A stretch of 64,000 nucleotides of DNA from Bradyrhizobium sp. ISRA430 (GCF_029909975.1 NZ_CP094516.1:3162001-3226000), one strand, 5' to 3'; shown: positions 28,303-38,078, numbered from the stretch's first letter. Notes: generated from the letters alone by a model not told the origin. Numbers and translations: made by a program.

Positions 28303-29261
28303 TTGCGTACAGCTCCGAAGGTGATGCCGCGCAGCAGATGCTTGCGCAGCAGAACGGTGAACAGGACGATCGGGACAACGAACAGCGTGGTCGCGGCAGC
28401 AACCGCCGGCCAGTCCTGTCCGCCCTCGCCGATGATGAAGGGGATGAAGGGCGGCATGGTCTGCGCCTCGCCGCTCGTCAGGAGAACCGCGAAGGCATAT
28501 TCGTTCCACGAGAAGATCAGGCAGAAGATCGCGGTCGCGGCGATTCCCGTGACGGCCTGCGGCAGCACCACCTTGCGCAGAGCCTGGAGCCGCGTATAGC
28601 CGTCGACCAGGGCGGCTTCCTCGTACTCACGCGGGATCTCGTCGATGAATCCCTTGAGCAACCAGACCGCGAGCGAGACGTTGACGGCAGTGTAGAGCAG
28701 GATCATGCCGAGCCTGGTGTCGGTCAGATTGAGCTGCCGGTACATCAAGTAGATCGGGATTGCGACTGCGACTGGCGGCATCATGCGCGTCGAGAGGATG
28801 AAGAACAGGAGATCATCGGCGAGCGGAATGCGGAAGCGCGAGAAAGCGTAGGCGGCGAGCGTGCCGAGAAAGACCGCCAGGAATGTCGAGCCGAAGCCGA
28901 TGATCAGCGAATTGACGAAGCGCGGCACGACCTTCGACGGTCCGGCAATCACCATGTCGTGCTGGCGCACGAGCTTGTCGTACCAGGTCTCCGGCGGCGG
29001 CAGCTTGGCGATGAAATCCGGCGTCTGGCGGGTGCGCACGGTGAACAGGTTCACGTAGCCCTCGAGCGTCGGCTGGAACAGCACCTTGGGCGGATAGGCA
29101 ATCGCGTCGCTCTGAGACTTGAACGCCGTGGCAACGATCCAGACGAGCGGCAGGATCGTGATGACCGCATAGAGGATGACCAGGCTGCCGGCCACCGCCT
29201 TTGCGCGCGGCGAGGCTTCGACGATGGAGTGGGCGGTGGATTTGGCGACAGCGGCGGTCAT
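28299..29261 (-). CDS. Carbohydrate/polyol ABC transporter permease (MalG-like)
   Basis: A 320-aa inner-membrane permease with six predicted helices. The EAA loop is visible as EYEEAALVDGYTRLQALRKVVLP, which docks to the ATPases. The first helix starts around residue 20 (GSLVILYAVITILPLVWIV). The ATG at 29261 overlaps the stop of the partner permease as ATGA, which fixes the start. It is the second of two permeases in the operon. Confidence 0.93.
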   Translation of the reverse strand: MTAAVAKSTAHSIVEASPRAKAVAGSLVILYAVITILPLVWIVATAFKSQSDAIAYPPKVLFQPTLEGYVNLFTVRTRQTPDFIAKLPPPETWYDKLVRQHDMVIAGPSKVVPRFVNSLIIGFGSTFLAVFLGTLAAYAFSRFRIPLADDLLFFILSTRMMPPVAVAIPIYLMYRQLNLTDTRLGMILLYTAVNVSLAVWLLKGFIDEIPREYEEAALVDGYTRLQALRKVVLPQAVTGIAATAIFCLIFSWNEYAFAVLLTSGEAQTMPPFIPFIIGEGGQDWPAVAAATTLFVVPIVLFTVLLRKHLLRGITFGAVRK

Positions 29262-30223
29262 CGTTGCTTCACCTTGTTGAGCGCTTTGACGTAAATGTTG
29301 GCGGCACCGAACACGGTCACGAACAGGATGATGGCGAGCGCGGAGGAATAGCCGGTGCGCCACTTCTCGAAGGCTGCGCGCTTCAGCGTGATCGACACGA
29401 GCTCGGTGGTCGACCCCGGTCCGCCCGAGGTCAGGAGATTGACCATGTCGAACATCTTGAAGTTCTCGATCGCGCGGAACAGCACCGCGAGCATCAGAAA
29501 CGGCACCGTCATCGGCAGCGTGATCGACCAGAATTGCCGCCAGGCCGAGGCACGATCGACTTCGGCCGCCTCATAAATGTAGTCGGGAATGGAGCGCAGT
29601 CCGGCGAGGCAGATCAGCATGACGTAGGGGGCCCACATCCAGGTGTCGACGAGCACGATGGTCCAGGGCGCGAGCGAGACCTGCCCGGTCATGCTGAACG
29701 AGCTCGGGGGCACACCCGTGAACAGGCCGATGAGATAGTTGAACGGTCCGATCTGCGGCTGAAGCAGCAGCGTCCAGAAGTTACCGACGACCGCAGGCGA
29801 CAGCATCATCGGCAACAGGATGATCGTGGTCCAGAAGCTGTGACCGCGAAACTGACGGTTGATGAGCAGCGCCAGACCAAACCCGATAACCACCTGCAAC
29901 GCCACCGAAGAGATCACGAACTGTGCCGTGGTCTGGAGCCGGAACCAGACGTCCTCGTCGGTGAGGATATCGCTGAAATTGTCGAGCCCGACGAACCGCA
30001 GCGGCAGATACGACATGCTGAGGTTGAGGCTGGTGAAGGAGAGCCGGATCATCCAGACCAGTGGAAAGATGTTGATCGCCAGCAACAGCGCGATCGTCGG
30101 CGCGACGAACAGCCAGGCGATGGCCCGGTCCGACAGGCCGCGGACTCGCCGGGCGGCGCGGGATTTGGCGGGCTCGCTCACGGCGGCCATCGTAGCATGA
30201 TCAGGCTGAAGGATCGTCGTCAT
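29258..30223 (-). CDS. Carbohydrate/polyol ABC transporter permease (MalF-like)
   Basis: A 321-aa permease. The first helix is at about 40-60 (IAWLFVAPTIALLLAINIFPL), typical of UgpA/MalF-type subunits. The EAA loop reads IYEAAEVDRASAWRQFWSITLP. The ATG at 30223 is chosen since the next in-frame ATG upstream adds 63 arginine-rich residues; a downstream ATG at 30190 is possible. It lies about 80 bp after the binding-protein gene. Confidence 0.9.
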   Translation of the reverse strand: MTTILQPDHATMAAVSEPAKSRAARRVRGLSDRAIAWLFVAPTIALLLAINIFPLVWMIRLSFTSLNLSMSYLPLRFVGLDNFSDILTDEDVWFRLQTTAQFVISSVALQVVIGFGLALLINRQFRGHSFWTTIILLPMMLSPAVVGNFWTLLLQPQIGPFNYLIGLFTGVPPSSFSMTGQVSLAPWTIVLVDTWMWAPYVMLICLAGLRSIPDYIYEAAEVDRASAWRQFWSITLPMTVPFLMLAVLFRAIENFKMFDMVNLLTSGGPGSTTELVSITLKRAAFEKWRTGYSSALAIILFVTVFGAANIYVKALNKVKQR

Positions 30224-30302
30224 GTTGTCCGTCGGCTGGCTGGTTTGGTTTCCCCGAGGCCGATCCCCGGGGAAACCGGGTCGGTCGATGCGAGACCTGC
30301 GT

Positions 30303-31661
30303 CTATTGCGACGCAACCTGCTTGCCCTGCTCCTTGAAGACCTTGGTCCAGTCCTTGACCAGGAGATCAAGCGCCTGCTGTGCCGTGCCCTTGTCGGCGA
30401 CGACGTGGTCATGCACCCGCTTCTGCATGTCGAGCAGCAGTTGGGCGTATGACGGCTCGGCCCAGAAGTCCTTCACGATGCCCATCGACTCCAGGAACTG
30501 CGGGGCGAACGCCGCGCTCTTCGGGAAGTCGGGCGCGTCGACGACCGCCTTCAGGGCCGAGTAGCCGCCGAGCTGCCACCACTTCTGCTGCACGGCCGGC
30601 TGCGCGAACCACTTGATGTAGGCGAGCGCGTCGTCCTTGCGGTCGGAGGTCGCGACCACCGAGATGCCCTGCCCGCCGAGCTGGGTGAAGTGACCGTTCG
30701 GGCCCGCCGGGTTGACGAAGAAGCCGATCTTGTCGCCGCCGACGTTCGGATCCTTGTAGAGGCCGGGGAAGAAGGCGAACCAGTTCATCTGCATCGCCAC
30801 CTGGCCGGATTTGAAGGCGTCGAGCCCTTCCTGCATGTAAGCGTTGGTCAGGCCCGGCGCCGTGCAGCACTTGTAGAGCTCCTTGTAGAACTCGAGCCCC
30901 TTGGCCGCGTCGGCCGAATTGACGATGCCCTGCATCTGGTACGGCTTCTTCGGATTCTCGTAGCTGAAGCCGTAATTGTAGAGCACGTTGGTCACGCCCA
31001 TGGTGATGCCTTCGGAGCCGCGCTCGGTGAAGATGTAGGCGCCGTAGACCTTCTTGCCGTCGATCTCGCGGCCCTGGAAGAACTCCGCGATCTGCTTGAG
31101 TTCGTCATAGGTTTTCGGCGGCGCCAGGTCGCGGCCGTACTTGGCCTTGAACGCCGATTGGATGTCAGGCCGTGAGAACCAGTCCTTGCGATAGGTCCAG
31201 CCGACCGCATCGGCCATGGCAGGCAGCGCCCAATAGTTCGGCGAGTTCTTCGGCCACTGCGAATAGCCCACGACCGTCGCCGGGACGAAGTCGTCCATCG
31301 ATATCTTCTCCTTGTCGAAGAAATCGTTGAGCTTGACGTACCACTTGTTCTCGGCGGCGCCGCCGATCCACTGGCTGTCGCCGATGATCAGGTCGCAGAG
31401 CTTGCCGTGGGAGTTGAGCTCGTTGAGGAAGCGATCCGCGTAGCTCGTCCAGGGGACGAACTCGTATTTCATCTCGATGCCGGATTGCTTGGTGAAGTCC
31501 TTGCCCAATTCCACCAGCGCGTTGGCCGGATCCCATGCCGCCCAGCACAGAGTGAGCTGCTTGCTTTGAGCCACGGCTTCACTGCTGCCGAGCACCCAGA
31601 GCGAGGCGGCCGCAAAGACCGCGGATGCGACTGTACCGCTTAGCCGTTTCAATCTTGGCAT
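30303..31661 (-). CDS. Extracellular solute-binding protein, family 1
   Basis: A 452-aa periplasmic protein with a Sec signal (VASAVFAAASLWVLGSSEAVAQ). It belongs to the large family 1 of binding proteins for sugars, polyols and glycerol phosphate: FTKQSGIEMKYEFVPWTSY near the N-terminus and a long two-lobed mature region. GAGAGGAA precedes the ATG. It is the first gene of an apparent 12-gene operon ending with dhaK, so the ligand is most probably dihydroxyacetone, glycerol or another compound that yields dihydroxyacetone. This is inference from context. Confidence 0.92.
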   Translation of the reverse strand: MPRLKRLSGTVASAVFAAASLWVLGSSEAVAQSKQLTLCWAAWDPANALVELGKDFTKQSGIEMKYEFVPWTSYADRFLNELNSHGKLCDLIIGDSQWIGGAAENKWYVKLNDFFDKEKISMDDFVPATVVGYSQWPKNSPNYWALPAMADAVGWTYRKDWFSRPDIQSAFKAKYGRDLAPPKTYDELKQIAEFFQGREIDGKKVYGAYIFTERGSEGITMGVTNVLYNYGFSYENPKKPYQMQGIVNSADAAKGLEFYKELYKCCTAPGLTNAYMQEGLDAFKSGQVAMQMNWFAFFPGLYKDPNVGGDKIGFFVNPAGPNGHFTQLGGQGISVVATSDRKDDALAYIKWFAQPAVQQKWWQLGGYSALKAVVDAPDFPKSAAFAPQFLESMGIVKDFWAEPSYAQLLLDMQKRVHDHVVADKGTAQQALDLLVKDWTKVFKEQGKQVASQ

Positions 31662-31780
31662 ATCCGTTTCCTCTCTATCGTTGAAGCACCTAACCCGCTC
31701 AGCGCGTGCCTTGCCGGAACGACGCCAAGACCCCTGAAACCGAGTTGATGAGCGATGATGAAGAGCGAGACGTTACCGCC

Positions 31781-31799
31781 TCCGGACAACGAGTCCGGA
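31781..31799. promoter_or_regulatory. 7-5-7 perfect inverted repeat upstream of the binding-protein gene
   Basis: TCCGGAC-aacga-GTCCGGA lies 120 bp before the start of the solute-binding protein gene. It could be an operator or a leader hairpin. Which of these cannot be told from sequence. Confidence 0.4.
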
Positions 31800-31854
31800 T
31801 GACTGAAGCTCCTCCCACACATCGGCTCGATGCGCGATGTTTATCGTTTTTGTG

Positions 31855-31874
31855 GTACTAAACGTAGTACTAAA
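31855..31874 (-). promoter_or_regulatory. Spaced direct repeat, probable operator of the ABC-Dha operon
   Basis: Two exact copies of GTACTAAA (31855-31862 and 31867-31874) are separated by 4 bp, giving a 12-bp period, in an A/T-rich island about 195 bp before the first gene of the operon. Tandem sites with about one helical turn are typical of repressor operators. The 140-aa HTH protein encoded in the operon is one candidate ligand. Confidence 0.4.
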
Positions 31875-32299
31875 TTCGAGAGGGCGTCAAGCGGGTTTCT
31901 TTTGACAGCGGGTGAAAAACTTCGCCAGTACTCGGACGTGCAATGAACCTGCTGCATTGCACTGGAAAATGGAAGATTTTATGGGAGTTGCAGACTTGAG
32001 GGCCCCGGACCCCAGCCGCCATCAACTCGCCTCGCTTCGGCTTGGTCTCGATGGGCAGCTTTGTTTAGCAAATCGGTTTACTGAACGTTCAATGCGAACT
32101 CGTGAAAGCGCGATTGGCTTTTGCCGGACGTCCTGCTCACACCGAACGGCCGCTTTGCGCGCCAAGAGCCGTTTGGCACGGGAGTCAACTCCCGCAAGGC
32201 AAAGAAACCTTCGTTGCAGCATTTCGCAGGGAACAGTTCGTGCCAGCATACTCCGACTGCTACCGTCAGGAGTGCAAGGTCAGCCTCACGAAGCCGACC

Positions 32300-32690
32300 T
32301 CTTCAATCCAGATCGTCGCAGTTCAGCTCGCGCAGAGCCTTGTCCACCCAAGAGGAATCGTGCGCCATTATATTCGCGATCTGCTTCTGCTCCGCCTCGT
32401 ACTTTGCCGTAGCTCCCTTTAGCACCTCATCCACATCGTCAAACGGTACGCAGAGCAGTCTGTCATCGTCTCCGATGATGAGATCGCCCGGCTCGATCAC
32501 CATGCCATCAATCGCGATCGGAACATTAATCTCGCCGGGTCCGTTCTTGTAAGGTCCGCGATGCGCGACGCCGGCGGCAGCAATGGGAAATTTCTGACCT
32601 CGGATACATCCGGCGTCCCGAACCGCAGCAGGCGCACCTCGGCCGCCATGCTGGTACGTCTCTCAACCGAGGCCACCGCAAGATGATCTA
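32300..32690 (-). pseudogene. RraA-family protein, 5'-truncated and interrupted
   Basis: About 115 codons match the C-terminal two-thirds of the RraA-like / hydroxymethylglutarate-aldolase-like fold: AAVRDAGCIRGQKFPI, VAHRGPYKNGPGEINVPIAI, then MVIEPGDLIIGDDDRLLCVP and a helical tail to the stop. There is no N-terminal third and no start codon in frame; the remnant abuts the amidase stop at 32688. The gene was probably truncated by a deletion when the amidase cluster arrived. Confidence 0.7.
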
Positions 32691-33728
32691 GTAGTTCGTC
32701 GCGGACTTCTCGTTCGGGATGCCGTCGATCGGACATTCTTCGGTGCCGACGGTCGGACGAGTCATCGCCTCGACCATCTCGCGCGCCCCTTCCGGATCGG
32801 CTATCCAGTTCTTGTAGAAATCATAAGGGCAGGCCGCGACGCCGCGCACGCCTTCGCCGGAATTGATCATGCCGGTGTAGCCGCGATGCAACAGCTTGAA
32901 GAGATGGTTCTGCGACTGGCCGTTGCGGCGCGCGTCCCGGATCAGGCTCTTCGACAGCCCTGCGTACTGGATGCCGTATTCCTCCTCGCCGGTCTCGCCC
33001 AAGGTGCGGCCGTCGAAGCCGACGATCGCGGAATGACCGAAATAGGAGTAGACGCCGTCAAAGCCGGCGGCATTGGCGACAGCAACATAGACGTTATTGG
33101 CCCAGGCCATCGCCTTGGAGATCATCACCTGCTGCTCCTTAGCAGGGTACATGTAGCCCTGGCAGCGCACGATCAGTTCTGCGCCCTTCATCGCGCAGTC
33201 GCGCCAAATCTCCGGGTAATTGCCGTCGTCGCAGATGATCAGGCTGATTTTCAGGCCCTTTGGTCCATCGGAGACGTAGGTGCAATTGCCGGGATACCAG
33301 CCCTCGATCGGCACCCAGGGCATGATCTTGCGATACTTCTGCACGATCTCGCCCTTGTCGTTCATCAGGATCAGCGTGTTGTAAGGCGCCTTGTGCGGAT
33401 GCTCCTCATGGCGCTCGCCGGTCAGCGAGAACACGCCCCACACCTTCGCCTTGCGGCAGGCTTCGGCTAAGATCGCGGTCTCCTCGCCCGGCACCTGCGC
33501 GGCGGTCTCGTACATCTCCTTGGAGTCGTACATGATGCCGTGGGTCGAATATTCCGGAAAGATCACAAGATCCATCCCGGGCAGACCGAGCTTCATGCCG
33601 ACAACCATGTCGGCGATCTTGCGGGCGTTGTCGAGCACCTCGGCCTTGGTGTGGAGCCGCGGCATCTTGTAATTGACGACGGCAACGCCGACCACGTCAT
33701 TGCTGGAAGAGATGTCACCGTGAAGCAT
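32688..33728 (-). CDS. amiE: Aliphatic amidase
   Basis: A 346-aa nitrilase-superfamily amidase that hydrolyses short aliphatic amides to acid and ammonia. The catalytic triad is at exactly the positions known for Pseudomonas AmiE: E59 (FPEYSTHG), K134 (KYRKIMPW) and C166 ([10 protein letters not shown]), and the length is also identical. The ATG at 33728 is chosen because family members begin MxHGDISSS; a start 12 codons earlier lacks support. AGAAGGGCG precedes it. It is the last intact gene of the amide operon. Confidence 0.96.
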   Translation of the reverse strand: MLHGDISSSNDVVGVAVVNYKMPRLHTKAEVLDNARKIADMVVGMKLGLPGMDLVIFPEYSTHGIMYDSKEMYETAAQVPGEETAILAEACRKAKVWGVFSLTGERHEEHPHKAPYNTLILMNDKGEIVQKYRKIMPWVPIEGWYPGNCTYVSDGPKGLKISLIICDDGNYPEIWRDCAMKGAELIVRCQGYMYPAKEQQVMISKAMAWANNVYVAVANAAGFDGVYSYFGHSAIVGFDGRTLGETGEEEYGIQYAGLSKSLIRDARRNGQSQNHLFKLLHRGYTGMINSGEGVRGVAACPYDFYKNWIADPEGAREMVEAMTRPTVGTEECPIDGIPNEKSATNY

Positions 33729-33773
33729 TTGAAACGCCCTTCTGATCTGGTTTGAATTTTTCAATCCGCAACG

Positions 33774-34124
33774 TCAGTGGCTGATCATCCAGGGCCGCGC
33801 GGTCGGGAAGCCGACGGCGCCGCTCTTGCTCTTCGTCACCAGCCGCCCCGGTTTCTTCTTGGTGCCGGTCCCACAGCAGCCGCAGCCCGGGCCGTGCGCG
33901 GCCTTGTACTGATCGAGCGTCTTCGGCGCGTGCCGGCTCTTCTCATTGGTGGCGTGCGCCTTGCGCTTGTCCGACGGCATGCAGAAGAACGCCGGCGCGG
34001 TCAGGATCACGCGCGGCGATTCCGTCTCGCAGCGCGGACAGTCCTGCGGATCATCGCATTCGGCCATCGGCCGCATGTCGGTGAACGGGCCGCAATCATT
34101 GCAGAGATATTCGTAGACGGGCAT
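33774..34124 (-). CDS. fmdB: FmdB-type zinc ribbon protein
   Basis: A 116-aa protein beginning MPVYEYLCNDCGPF, with two CxxC pairs (CNDC and CPRC) forming the FmdB zinc ribbon. A Cys-rich C-terminal part contains GPGCGCCGTG. FmdB is known as a companion of formamidase, likely regulatory. The ATG at 34124 gives the canonical MPVYEY start. The gene sits between fmdA and amiE, all on the same strand. Confidence 0.92.
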   Translation of the reverse strand: MPVYEYLCNDCGPFTDMRPMAECDDPQDCPRCETESPRVILTAPAFFCMPSDKRKAHATNEKSRHAPKTLDQYKAAHGPGCGCCGTGTKKKPGRLVTKSKSGAVGFPTARPWMISH

Positions 34125-34191
34125 CGTCGCTCCCTTCGCTATTGCAGGTCCGATGCGGGGCTCCGCGCCCCGCATCCATCTCGCAATGGGA

Positions 34192-35421
34192 CTACTTGTC
34201 CGGCGAGATCGGCATCTGGATGTCGCCCGTGATGTGCTTCACGGGACCTGCCGACGACGGCATCACGTCGAAGTCGAAGATCTCGGTCGGCAGCCACAGC
34301 GTGGCGCAGGCATTGGGGACGTCGACGACGCCGGAGATGTGGCCCTGGCACGGCGCGGTGCCGAGGATCGAATAGGCCTGGGCGCCGGAGTAACCGAACT
34401 TCTTCAGATATTCGATCGCGTTCAGGCAGGCCTGGCGATAGGCGATGTGGACGTCGAGATAGTGCTGCTTGCCGGCTTCGTCGACCGAGATGCCCTCGAA
34501 GATCAGATAGTCCTTGTAGTTCGGCGTGATCGGCGACGGCTTGAACACGGGGTTCTTGATGCCGTATTTCGCGACGCCATCCTTGATGATATCGACCTTG
34601 ATGTGCAGCCAGCCGGCCATCTCGATCGCGCCGCAGAACGTGATCTCGCCGTCGCCCTGGCTGAAATGCAGATCACCCATCGAGAGGCCGCCGCCAGGCA
34701 CATAGACCGGGAAGTAGATCTTCGAGCCGCGCGACAGATCCTTAATGTCGCAATTGCCGCCATGCTCGCGCGGCGGCACGGTGCGGGCGCCCTCGAGACC
34801 GATCTTGGCCTTGACGTCGCCCTTGGCCTGGCCGGCATGCGCGGTCGGCGCAAACGGCGGATTGGCCAAGCCCGGCACTCGGGTCGGGTTCGTCGCAATC
34901 AGCTCGGCTTCGCGCGCATTCCAGGCCGCCAGCATCTTGGCGTCCGGCAGACAGCCGATCAGGCCGGGGTGGATCAGGCCGGCGAAGTTGACGCCGGGCA
35001 CATGACGCGACGAGGTGTAAAGGCCCTTGATGTCCCAGATCGACTTCTGCGCCAGCGGGAAATGATCCGTAAGGAAGCCGCCACCGTTCTGCTTGGAGAA
35101 GAAGCCGTTGAAGCCCCACAGGCTTTCCTTCAGCGGACCGACGTCGAGCAGGTCGACCACGAGAAGATCGCCGGGCTCGGCGCCCTTGACGCCAATCGGG
35201 CCGGACAGGAAGTGCACGATCGAGAGGTCGATGTCGCGCACGTCGTCGGCCGAGTCGTTGTTCTTGATGAAGCCGCCGGTCCAATCGACGGTCTCGATGA
35301 TGAAGTCGTCGCCGGGGCTGACCCACTCGACGATCGGAACCTCTGGATGCCAGCGGTTGTGGATCTTGTCGTTTTCATAGGCCGACTTCGTGAGATCGAC
35401 CTTGATCAGTGTATCTGGCAT
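34192..35421 (-). CDS. fmdA: Formamidase (acetamidase/formamidase family)
   Basis: A 409-aa cytoplasmic enzyme converting formamide to formate and ammonia. It starts MPDTLIKVDL as the family does, and shows HNRWHPEVP, the VPGVNFAGLIHPGLIG block and PREHGGNCDIKDLS, a strongly conserved segment that forms the active site. Length agrees with Methylophilus FmdA. It lies 26 bp after urtE, tying amide import to hydrolysis. Confidence 0.96.
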   Translation of the reverse strand: MPDTLIKVDLTKSAYENDKIHNRWHPEVPIVEWVSPGDDFIIETVDWTGGFIKNNDSADDVRDIDLSIVHFLSGPIGVKGAEPGDLLVVDLLDVGPLKESLWGFNGFFSKQNGGGFLTDHFPLAQKSIWDIKGLYTSSRHVPGVNFAGLIHPGLIGCLPDAKMLAAWNAREAELIATNPTRVPGLANPPFAPTAHAGQAKGDVKAKIGLEGARTVPPREHGGNCDIKDLSRGSKIYFPVYVPGGGLSMGDLHFSQGDGEITFCGAIEMAGWLHIKVDIIKDGVAKYGIKNPVFKPSPITPNYKDYLIFEGISVDEAGKQHYLDVHIAYRQACLNAIEYLKKFGYSGAQAYSILGTAPCQGHISGVVDVPNACATLWLPTEIFDFDVMPSSAGPVKHITGDIQMPISPDK

Positions 35422-35447
35422 CGAGATGCTCCCCTTCGTTTTGCTGG

Positions 35448-36137
35448 TTAGACGGACAGGAATTTCGAGATCTGCGCGGCATCGACACTGTCGCGCGGAT
35501 CGTCACGCACGATCTCTCCGTTCTCGATCACGAGCACGCGGTCGGCGATTTCGAGCGCGAAGCTCAGGACCTGTTCGGAGACGACGATCGACAGTCCCCG
35601 CTCGTCGCGGATGCGCTTCAACGTCTTCGCCATGTCCTTGATGATCGACGGCTGGATGCCCTCGGTCGGCTCGTCCAGCAGCAGCACTTTCGGTTTGGTG
35701 GCGAGCGCACGCGCGATTGCCAATTGTTGCTGCTGCCCGCCGGAGAGATTGCCGCCGCGGCGGCCCTTCATCTCCAACAGCGCCGGGAACAGCTCGTAGA
35801 TGTCCTCGGGCACTTCAGAGCCGCCGGATACGACGAGACCGGTCTCGATGTTCTCCTTCACCGTCATGGTCGAGAAGATCATGCGGCCCTGCGGCACATA
35901 GGCGAGCCCCTTGGCGACGCGGTCGTAGCTCGGCAGCGAGCCGAGCTCGGCGCCGTCCATGGTCACCGAGCCGCTCTTGGTCGGCACGATGCCCATCAGC
36001 GACTTCATCAGCGTGGTCTTGCCCATGCCGTTGCGGCCCATGATCGCGACGATCTCGTTGGGCGCGACCGACACATTGAGGCCGTGCAGCACCTCACTCT
36101 GGCCGTAAGCGACGTGAAGATCATTGATTGCCAGCAT
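35448..36137 (-). CDS. urtE: Urea/amide ABC transporter ATP-binding protein UrtE (FmdF-like)
   Basis: A 229-aa LivF-type ATPase with Walker A GRNGMGKTT, signature LSGGQQQQLAIARALATKP and Walker B VLLLDEPTEGIQPS. The EGIQPSII block is typical of UrtE among LivF relatives. AAGGAG precedes the ATG. Adjacent fmdA and amiE suggest short-chain amides as cargo, as for FmdDEF of Methylophilus, rather than urea; no urease genes are in the window. Confidence 0.93.
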   Translation of the reverse strand: MLAINDLHVAYGQSEVLHGLNVSVAPNEIVAIMGRNGMGKTTLMKSLMGIVPTKSGSVTMDGAELGSLPSYDRVAKGLAYVPQGRMIFSTMTVKENIETGLVVSGGSEVPEDIYELFPALLEMKGRRGGNLSGGQQQQLAIARALATKPKVLLLDEPTEGIQPSIIKDMAKTLKRIRDERGLSIVVSEQVLSFALEIADRVLVIENGEIVRDDPRDSVDAAQISKFLSV

Positions 36138-36149
36138 TGATGTCGCTCC

Positions 36150-36905
36150 TTAATGGCCGAGATAGACTTCGATCACCTTCGGATCGTTCTTCACCTTCTC
36201 CATCGTGCCCTCGGAGAGGATCTGGCCCTGGTGCAGCACCGTGACCTTGTGGGCGATGTCCTCGACGAACTTCATGTCGTGCTCGATCACCAGCACCGAA
36301 CGGTCCTTGATGATGCGGTTAAGCAGCTCGGCGGTCTTGGCGCGCTCGGACACGCTCATGCCGGCGACGGGCTCGTCGAGCATCAGCAAGTCCGGATCCT
36401 GAATCAGCAGCATGCCGATCTCGAGCCACTGCTTCTGGCCGTGGCTGAGCAGCGCCGCGCTCATGTTGAGGCGATCCTTCAGGAAGATCATCTCGGCGAC
36501 CTCGTGGACGCGGTCGCGCACCGCCGCATCACGGGTGAAGGTCAGCGCGCCGAACACGGTGCGGCCGCGCGGATAGGAGATCTCCAGATTCTCGAACACC
36601 GTGAGGTCGTCGTAGATCGACGGCGTCTGGAATTTGCGGCCGACGCCGGCCTTGACGATCTGATTCTCCTTCAGCTTGGTCAGGTCCTTGCCGCGGAATT
36701 CGATCGAGCCTGAGGTGGCCTTGGTCTTGCCGCAGATCAGGTCGAGCACGGTGGTCTTGCCGGCCCCGTTGGGGCCGATGATGACGCGGATTTCGTTCTC
36801 CTCGACATAGAAGGAGAGATCGTTGACCGCCTTGAAGCCGTCGAAGGAGACCGTGAGACCTTCGACCGAGAGCAGGAAGGGTTTTGGCTGGTATCCGACA
36901 AGCAT
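36150..36905 (-). CDS. urtD: Urea/amide ABC transporter ATP-binding protein UrtD
   Basis: A 251-aa LivG-type ATPase: Walker A GPNGAGKTT, VGRKFQTPSIYDDLTVFENLE as in UrtD, signature LSHGQKQWLEIGMLL and Walker B LLMLDEPVAGMSVSE. These variants, in particular SHGQKQWLEIGM, separate UrtD from ordinary LivG. It lies 12 bp upstream of urtE and 10 bp after urtC. Confidence 0.94.
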   Translation of the reverse strand: MLVGYQPKPFLLSVEGLTVSFDGFKAVNDLSFYVEENEIRVIIGPNGAGKTTVLDLICGKTKATSGSIEFRGKDLTKLKENQIVKAGVGRKFQTPSIYDDLTVFENLEISYPRGRTVFGALTFTRDAAVRDRVHEVAEMIFLKDRLNMSAALLSHGQKQWLEIGMLLIQDPDLLMLDEPVAGMSVSERAKTAELLNRIIKDRSVLVIEHDMKFVEDIAHKVTVLHQGQILSEGTMEKVKNDPKVIEVYLGH

Positions 36906-36915
36906 GCTGTCCTCC

Positions 36916-38055
36916 TCACTCTGCCGGCGCGCCGTCGGCGACCGAATTGTCGGTCCAGCCGGCCTTCGGCTTGCGCGCGCCGATTAGTCTGCTGATGCGC
37001 GGCTGGACGTAGTCTCCCCAGATGCCGGCGAGGCCGTTTGGGAATGCGAGCACCACGGCGATGAACATGCCGCCGAGGCCGAACAGCCAGAGCTCGGGGA
37101 ACGACTCGGAGAGACTGGTCTTGGCGAAGTTGACGAGGATCGTTCCGTAGACCGCGCCCAGGATCGAGATCCGGCCGCCGACCGCGGTGTAGATCACCAT
37201 TTCGATCGAGGGCACGATGCCGACAAAGGACGGTGACATGAAGCCGACGTTGAGCGCGAACATCGCGCCGCCGATCGCAGCGAACACCGCGGCGATGCAG
37301 AAGGCGAAGATCTTGAAGTTGGCGACGCTGTAGCCGGAGAAGCGAACGCGGTCTTCCTGATCACGCATCGCCACCAGAATGCGGCCGAGCTTCGAGTGAC
37401 GGACGAACTGCGCGATGAAGATGCAGGCGAACAGCAGGCCAACCTCGAAGAAGTAGAGCACGACCTTGGCGTGGTCGGGACGGATGTCCCAACCCTTCAG
37501 CGTGCGCAGGTCGGTCATGCCGTTGATGCCACCGGTGTAGCCCTGCTGTCCCACGATCAGGATGGTCAAGATCGCGGCGACCGCCTGCGTGATGATCGCA
37601 AAGTAGGTGCCGCCGACGCGGCGCTTGAACATCGCGGCACCAATGATCAGGGCGAATATCCCGGGCACCAGGATCACGGCCGCGACGGTGAAGGTCAGGC
37701 TATGGAACGGCTTCCAGAAGAACGGCAGCGCGGTGATCTGATTCCAGTCCATGAAGTCGGGGATGCCCGGCGTCGACTGGATCTTGGTGTTCTCGACGCT
37801 CGACGCCTCGAGCTTGAGGAACATCGCCATGCAGTAGCCGCCGAGGCCGAAGAACACGCCCTGCCCGAGGCTCAGGATGCCGCCGTAGCCCCAGCAGATC
37901 ACGAGCCCCAGCGCCACAAAGGCGTAGGTCAGATATTTAGCGACCAAGTTGAGGCGGAAGACGTCGAGGCAGAGCGGCAAGATCACGACCAGAAAGACCG
38001 CGAGCACCAGGATGCCGATCAACTCCGAACGCGTGGCAAAACGACTATCGTTCAT
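36916..38055 (-). CDS. urtC: Urea/amide ABC transporter permease UrtC
   Basis: A 379-aa membrane protein of the LivM type with the typical UrtC insert (a long periplasmic loop, SVENTKIQSTPGIPDFMDWN, around 108-130). The ATPase-contacting loop is LGRILVAMRDQEDRVRFSGY. The ATG at 38055 is chosen because AGGGGGC lies 8 bases upstream and the protein starts directly before its first helix; the open frame extends 175 codons further upstream without protein-like content. Confidence 0.93.
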   Translation of the reverse strand: MNDSRFATRSELIGILVLAVFLVVILPLCLDVFRLNLVAKYLTYAFVALGLVICWGYGGILSLGQGVFFGLGGYCMAMFLKLEASSVENTKIQSTPGIPDFMDWNQITALPFFWKPFHSLTFTVAAVILVPGIFALIIGAAMFKRRVGGTYFAIITQAVAAILTILIVGQQGYTGGINGMTDLRTLKGWDIRPDHAKVVLYFFEVGLLFACIFIAQFVRHSKLGRILVAMRDQEDRVRFSGYSVANFKIFAFCIAAVFAAIGGAMFALNVGFMSPSFVGIVPSIEMVIYTAVGGRISILGAVYGTILVNFAKTSLSESFPELWLFGLGGMFIAVVLAFPNGLAGIWGDYVQPRISRLIGARKPKAGWTDNSVADGAPAE

Positions 38056-38078
38056 GGGTTCAGCCCCCTGCACTTTCG

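Larger units (their letters stand above)
31662..32299. other. Promoter region of the ABC-Dha operon and empty spacer
   Basis: The part next to 31661 must hold the operon promoter and contains the repeat elements listed separately. From about 31900 to 32299 no gene or known element was found on either strand; short open frames there have no ribosome binding site and atypical composition. Confidence 0.5.
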
